Below are positions 13,924 to 17,428 of a DNA stretch of 17,428 nt, in pieces. Source of the DNA: Acidobacteriota bacterium. GTDB taxonomy: Bacteria > Acidobacteriota > Terriglobia > Terriglobales > Acidobacteriaceae. The translations under genes were made by a program, and so were the position numbers. The DNA is taken from NCBI GenBank assembly GCA_021799945.1, contig JAJYZK010000004.1, positions 1-17,428 of the forward strand, written 5' to 3'. The notes beneath the pieces were generated by a model, which was not told the DNA's origin, did no database searches, and saw only the letters and a program-made list of their open reading frames with translations. Each line of letters begins with the position of its first letter. Positions within the stretch are counted from its first letter, which is position 1.

Positions 13924-15759
13924 TCAAAGTCCGGGCCGGCCGCCCGCGGGTTGCGAATTCTCCAGTCGTCTCGCCTCCGGATACAGGGCCGCAATCCTGG
14001 CCTCATGCCGCTGGAGCACGATATTCCTCCGGAGCTTCATGCTGGGGGTCAATTCGCCCGATTCGACGGTCCATTCCTCCGCTACGACAATGAATCGTTT
14101 GACGGTCTCGAAGTTTGCCAGCCCGGCGTTCAACCGCCGCACGATCTCCTGAAATGCGGCGTGAACCTCTGGAAGCTCCACCAGCTCCTCCCGCGATCGG
14201 AAGGGGATGCTTTGCCGGGAGGCCCAGTCTTCCAGCGCGGGAAAGTTCGGCGCGATCACGGCGCAGAGATACTGTCTCCGGTCTCCCGCCACTGCGGCGT
14301 GAGAGACGAGCGTCTCGGCGCAAAGCCTGGTCTCGATCATCTGCGGGGCGACGGCTTTGCCTCCGGAGGTTTTGATCAGATCCTTCTTCCGCCCGGTGAT
14401 GTAAAGAAATCCATCGTCGTCGATGCGGGCGATGTCCCCGGTGTGGAACCAGCCTTCGCTGTCGATCGCCTCGGCGGTGGCCTCCGGCCGACCCCAGTAA
14501 CTCTGGAAGAGGAACGGTCCGCGAACCAGAAGCTCTCCATCCGGCTCCAGGCGGTGCTGAACCGACTCGATCGGCTTGCCCACGGATCCGATCCGATGGT
14601 CCCGCGGGGTATTCAGGGAAAGCACGGGAGAGGTTTCGCTCAGCCCGTAGCCTTCAAAAATTCGAATTCCGGCATCGGCGAACCAACCCGCCGTATCCAT
14701 GCCGAGCGGCGCTCCGCCGGCGACAAAATCCTCGACGCGGCCTCCAAAACCGGCCCGGATCTTCCGAAAAACCAGCCAGTCCGCGAGTCGCCAGCTCAGC
14801 GCCGTGGGCCTTTGTCCTTTGAGAGTCCGGGCGCGCTGCCGCCGTCCCGCGGCCAGCGCCCAGGCGAACAGCTTGCGGGTAACCGGCCGCAGGGCGGCGC
14901 GGCGCTCCGCCTCCTCCCGAACCTTCTCATATACGCGGGGAACGGCGACAAAGACGTTCGGCTTCACGGCTTTCAGCGCCCCGGGCAGGAGTTGAAAGCT
15001 CCCGCAGTAGGCCAGAGTGGCGCCGTAGCAGAACAGGGCGTAATCCAGGTGCCTGGCCGTAATGTGCGAGAGAGGAAGGAACGAGACGCAGCAAAGTTCC
15101 TTATCCTCCCAGGAATAGCCCGCGGTCGAGTAATTCAGATTGCTGGCCAGGTTGCCATGGGTGAGCATGACTCCCTTGGGCTCGCCCGTGGTGCCGGAGG
15201 TATAGACCAGCGTGGCCAGATCCTCGGGCTCGACGCCGTGCCGGCGCATCCACCGGTCCCAGCCGGCCGGGGGCTCGGCGGCGCCGCCATTTTCCAGGCT
15301 CGGCGCCAGAATGGATCGCAGGCTCACCGCGTCGGGCGCCGGAAAATCGTCCATGATCACGATCCGCTCCAGGCGCGTGCGCTCGCGGATGGACGCCAGT
15401 TTGCGATACTGGGCTTCGGAGGAGACCACGGCGGTCCGCGCGCCGCAATCCACCAGCAGGGCTGCCGTCTGATCGGCGGTCAGGGTGGGGTAGACCGGAA
15501 CATCGGCCGCTCCCGCCAGCAGGGTTGCAAAGTCCGCCACCGGCCACTCCCAGCGATTCTCCGACAGCAAGGCAACCCGATCGCCTTTGCCAATGCCCCA
15601 TTGTTCGAATTGCATGGAAAGCAGGTATACCCGGGAGGCTAGCTGCCGGGAAGTGATCGGCGCCCATTCGCCTGCGGCGTTCAGCCAAAGCAACGCGCGC
15701 TCCCGGTCGCCGGAGACAACTCGCGCGAAAATGTCCACCAGAGTGCGGAGTTGAAACAT
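13924..15759 (-). CDS. Long-chain acyl-CoA synthetase (AMP-forming)
   Basis: Activates fatty acids to acyl-CoA through an acyl-adenylate; ANL superfamily, 611 residues. Core motifs in order: YTSGTTGEPKG (186-196, P-loop), EGYGLSET (369-376), GWFHTGD (436-442), GRKKDLIKTSGGK (456-468) and the C-terminal catalytic lysine in ELTPSMKLRR (Lys575). The GRKKD-LIKTSGGK and TPSMK pattern is that of the FadD15/long-chain AMP-binding group rather than short-chain acetyl-CoA synthetases. The ATG at 15759 has no clear ribosome site, but the N-terminus looks complete for the family. A MITE-like insertion lies 60 bases upstream, between this gene and the aminotransferase. Chain-length preference is not readable. 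Confidence 0.92.
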   Translation of the reverse strand: MFQLRTLVDIFARVVSGDRERALLWLNAAGEWAPITSRQLASRVYLLSMQFEQWGIGKGDRVALLSENRWEWPVADFATLLAGAADVPVYPTLTADQTAALLVDCGARTAVVSSEAQYRKLASIRERTRLERIVIMDDFPAPDAVSLRSILAPSLENGGAAEPPAGWDRWMRRHGVEPEDLATLVYTSGTTGEPKGVMLTHGNLASNLNYSTAGYSWEDKELCCVSFLPLSHITARHLDYALFCYGATLAYCGSFQLLPGALKAVKPNVFVAVPRVYEKVREEAERRAALRPVTRKLFAWALAAGRRQRARTLKGQRPTALSWRLADWLVFRKIRAGFGGRVEDFVAGGAPLGMDTAGWFADAGIRIFEGYGLSETSPVLSLNTPRDHRIGSVGKPIESVQHRLEPDGELLVRGPFLFQSYWGRPEATAEAIDSEGWFHTGDIARIDDDGFLYITGRKKDLIKTSGGKAVAPQMIETRLCAETLVSHAAVAGDRRQYLCAVIAPNFPALEDWASRQSIPFRSREELVELPEVHAAFQEIVRRLNAGLANFETVKRFIVVAEEWTVESGELTPSMKLRRNIVLQRHEARIAALYPEARRLENSQPAGGRPGL

Positions 15760-15819
15760 GTGCAGGCTCGCAAACGATTGTAGCTGGTTCCCGTGCGCGG
15801 CATGCCGCTGCGCCGGCGC

Positions 15820-15947
15820 TTAGGAGTTTGTTGAAAAACGCGCCGAAGCACCGAGCGAGGCGCAACGGGAGGTGTGCCTGCCAATCCGGCTACACAAGGA
15901 ATTGGGACTTGTCCCGAACACAGACCTGTTTTTCAACAAACTCTTAG
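15820..15947. mobile_element. MITE-like element, 120 bp, with TTAG target duplication
   Basis: Perfect 16-base terminal inverted repeats GAGTTTGTTGAAAAAC (15824-15839) and its complement (15928-15943) enclose about 88 bases with no ORF. Both outer flanks are TTAG (15820-15823 and 15944-15947), a 4-base direct repeat that looks like a target-site duplication. An internal hairpin GGGAC-TT-GTCCC lies at 15904-15915. The right-hand duplication contains the aminotransferase stop codon. Duplications of this YTAR type are known for some IS5-group elements, but the family cannot be assigned here. Confidence 0.8.
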
Positions 15948-17341
15948 GACTTCGCGGAGGAGCGGGGCAGGGCGTCGTCGGCCACGGCCAGGGACTGGTC
16001 TAGAGCCTCGATGGCGAAGTCCAGCTCGCTCTTCTCCACAATCAGCGGCGGCGCAATGACGAGGTGGCTGATCCAAGCCTGCACATAGACGCCCCGCTTC
16101 ATCATCTCCGCGGCCACTCGATCGACGATGGTGGGCCTCCCATCCACCTTGTCCTGCATGGTGTTGAAGGGCGTCTTCGCCTGGCGATCGGTTACCAGAT
16201 CCAGGGCCCAGAACAGCCCCAGGCCGCGAACCTCTCCGATGCACGGGCGCCGGAGCTGGAGGGCCCGCAGTTTTTCTCCCAAATACTCCCCCATCGCGGC
16301 GGCGCGCTTCACCAGATCCAACCGCTGCATCTCCCGGATGGCGGCCACCGCCGGAGCCAGAGTGAGGGGATGCGCCTCATACGTGTGGCCGTGGGCGAAA
16401 TAATGATCTTCGAAGTAGGCGCCGATCTTGCCGCTGGTAGCGCAAAGACCGAGCGGAGCATAGGCCGAAGTGATTCCCTTTGCCGTCACCAGAATGTCCG
16501 GTTTTACCTGCCAGTGGTCCACGGCGAACCATTCGCCCGTGCGCCCCCATCCGGTCATTACCTCGTCGGCGATCAGCAGCACCGCATGGCGGTCGCAAAT
16601 CTCGCGCAGCCGGGGCAGATATTCCTTGGGAGGGACCAGCACGCCGTTGGTTCCAACCACCGGCTCGACGATGACCGCGGCCACATCGCTCTCATTCACG
16701 ACCATGTGCTCCAGGTAGTCGGCGCAGGCGACACCGCACTGGGGATAGGTGTGCCGCATGGGACAGCGGTAGCAATTCACCTCGGGCGCGAAGACCACCC
16801 CCTGGCCCTTGCCGCCCGGCTCCATGGCCCAGCGCCGGGGATCGCCGGTGGCCGCGATGGAGCCCATGGTCGAACCATGATAGGAGCGATAGCGAGAGAC
16901 GATTTTGTTCTTCCCGGTATACAGGCGGGCGATTTTGAACGCGGCCTCGTTGGCCTCCGTGCCGGAAGTGGTGAAGAAAAACTTCTCCAGTCCCTGCGGC
17001 AGCACATCGAGCAGCAGACGGCTGAGCTCGGCGCGGGTCCTGGTGGCGAAGGCGGGAAGGACGTAAGCCAACTCCTGCGCCTGCTCCGCAATGGCCCGGA
17101 TCACGGCCTGGTTCTTGTGCCCGAGATTGACGCACATGAGCTGCGAGGAGAGGTCGAGATATCGGCTTCCGTCGCTGGCCGTAAAGTAACAACCCTCGGC
17201 ATCGACCACGTGCATGGGTGTCCAATTTTTCTGGTGGCGCCAGGTGCCGTAATTGTGTTTTTTGGTCCAGCCGACCACTTCGCTGCTGGTCATCGGCTCG
17301 GCCGCCTGGGCGGAAGGCATGGTCTTGCTCATGGCGCTCAT
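15944..17341 (-). CDS. Class III PLP-dependent aminotransferase
   Basis: Fold-type I omega-aminotransferase-like enzyme, 465 residues, transferring an amino group from an amine or omega-amino acid to a keto acid. Motifs: the N-terminal substrate segment WTPMHVVDAEGCYF, TTSGTEANEAAFKIAR (124-139), YRSYHGST (151-158), the PLP-holding LIADEVMTGWGRTGEW with Asp259, and the Schiff-base lysine Lys288 in VTAKGITSAYAPLG. Residues 190-206 hold four cysteines, C-x2-C-x8-C-x3-C, an insert seen in a subset of the family. The ATG at 17341 follows GGGGAG closely; an ATG at 17332 is an alternative. The stop codon lies in the duplicated target of the MITE. Substrate unknown; annotations such as taurine-pyruvate or beta-alanine aminotransferase would be guesses. 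Confidence 0.9.
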   Translation of the reverse strand: MSAMSKTMPSAQAAEPMTSSEVVGWTKKHNYGTWRHQKNWTPMHVVDAEGCYFTASDGSRYLDLSSQLMCVNLGHKNQAVIRAIAEQAQELAYVLPAFATRTRAELSRLLLDVLPQGLEKFFFTTSGTEANEAAFKIARLYTGKNKIVSRYRSYHGSTMGSIAATGDPRRWAMEPGGKGQGVVFAPEVNCYRCPMRHTYPQCGVACADYLEHMVVNESDVAAVIVEPVVGTNGVLVPPKEYLPRLREICDRHAVLLIADEVMTGWGRTGEWFAVDHWQVKPDILVTAKGITSAYAPLGLCATSGKIGAYFEDHYFAHGHTYEAHPLTLAPAVAAIREMQRLDLVKRAAAMGEYLGEKLRALQLRRPCIGEVRGLGLFWALDLVTDRQAKTPFNTMQDKVDGRPTIVDRVAAEMMKRGVYVQAWISHLVIAPPLIVEKSELDFAIEALDQSLAVADDALPRSSAKS

Positions 17342-17428
17342 TCTCTCCCCGCCGGAGGCTCGCCACCCGGCTACCCTTACTCTACAACCGCCCCGGCGGG
17401 CAGGAGGCGATGGACCGGCGCCGCCACC

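Noticed and set aside
13804..15642. 612-codon plus-strand open frame antisense to the acyl-CoA synthetase
   Set aside because: The minus strand has a full set of ANL motifs. The antisense translation is low-complexity, Gly/Arg-rich and has no recognisable domain, as expected from GC-rich codon usage.
17342..17428. Possible plus-strand gene start (AGGAGG then ATG at 17410) at the right edge
   Set aside because: Only six codons are in the window and the spacing to AGGAGG is too short; not supportable.

Overview
This is a gene-dense, GC-rich bacterial chromosome segment of ordinary housekeeping genes, nearly all on the minus strand. The gene content does not fix the phylum. The interspersed repeat at about 7865-8123, whose minus-strand translation contains the often-seen spurious string KQILRCAQDD, together with overall gene style suggests an Acidobacteriota-like genome. 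That placement is an inference without a marker gene. No plasmid, phage, CRISPR, rRNA or tRNA signature was seen.

Left region (1-4497, all minus; transcription runs from high to low coordinates): murB (UDP-N-acetylmuramate dehydrogenase), a family 2 glycosyltransferase split by a one-base frameshift at a 7-base G/C homopolymer, a NodB-type polysaccharide deacetylase, and a threonine synthase that leaves the window at base 1. The first three act on cell wall or envelope sugars.

Middle region (4498-8130): a plus-strand bacilliredoxin (BrxA/BrxB family) diverges from murB and converges on a GC-rich hairpin with aqpZ (aquaporin Z, minus). An APC-family amino acid permease follows. A roughly 485-base gene-free stretch upstream of the permease carries a composite inverted-repeat element.

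Fatty acid and thiamine block (8131-12097, minus): an M24 aminopeptidase (Xaa-Pro type), accB, accC and thiE lie in one direction. Gaps are 45, 186 and 16 bases. The accB-accC gap holds two hairpins, one of which reads as an intrinsic terminator on the opposite strand. AccB and AccC are the biotin carrier and biotin carboxylase of acetyl-CoA carboxylase.

Right region (12275-17341, minus): a small excisionase-type helix-turn-helix protein with its own recognisable promoter, a phosphofructokinase with the residue pair associated with pyrophosphate-dependent enzymes, a long-chain acyl-CoA synthetase, and a class III aminotransferase with an unusual four-cysteine insert. A 120-base MITE-like element with perfect 16-base inverted ends and a 4-base target duplication sits exactly at the aminotransferase stop codon.

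No undescribed multi-gene system was found. The most worthwhile observations are the small mobile repeats, the homopolymer frameshift, the PPi-type PFK signature and the accB-accC structured spacer.
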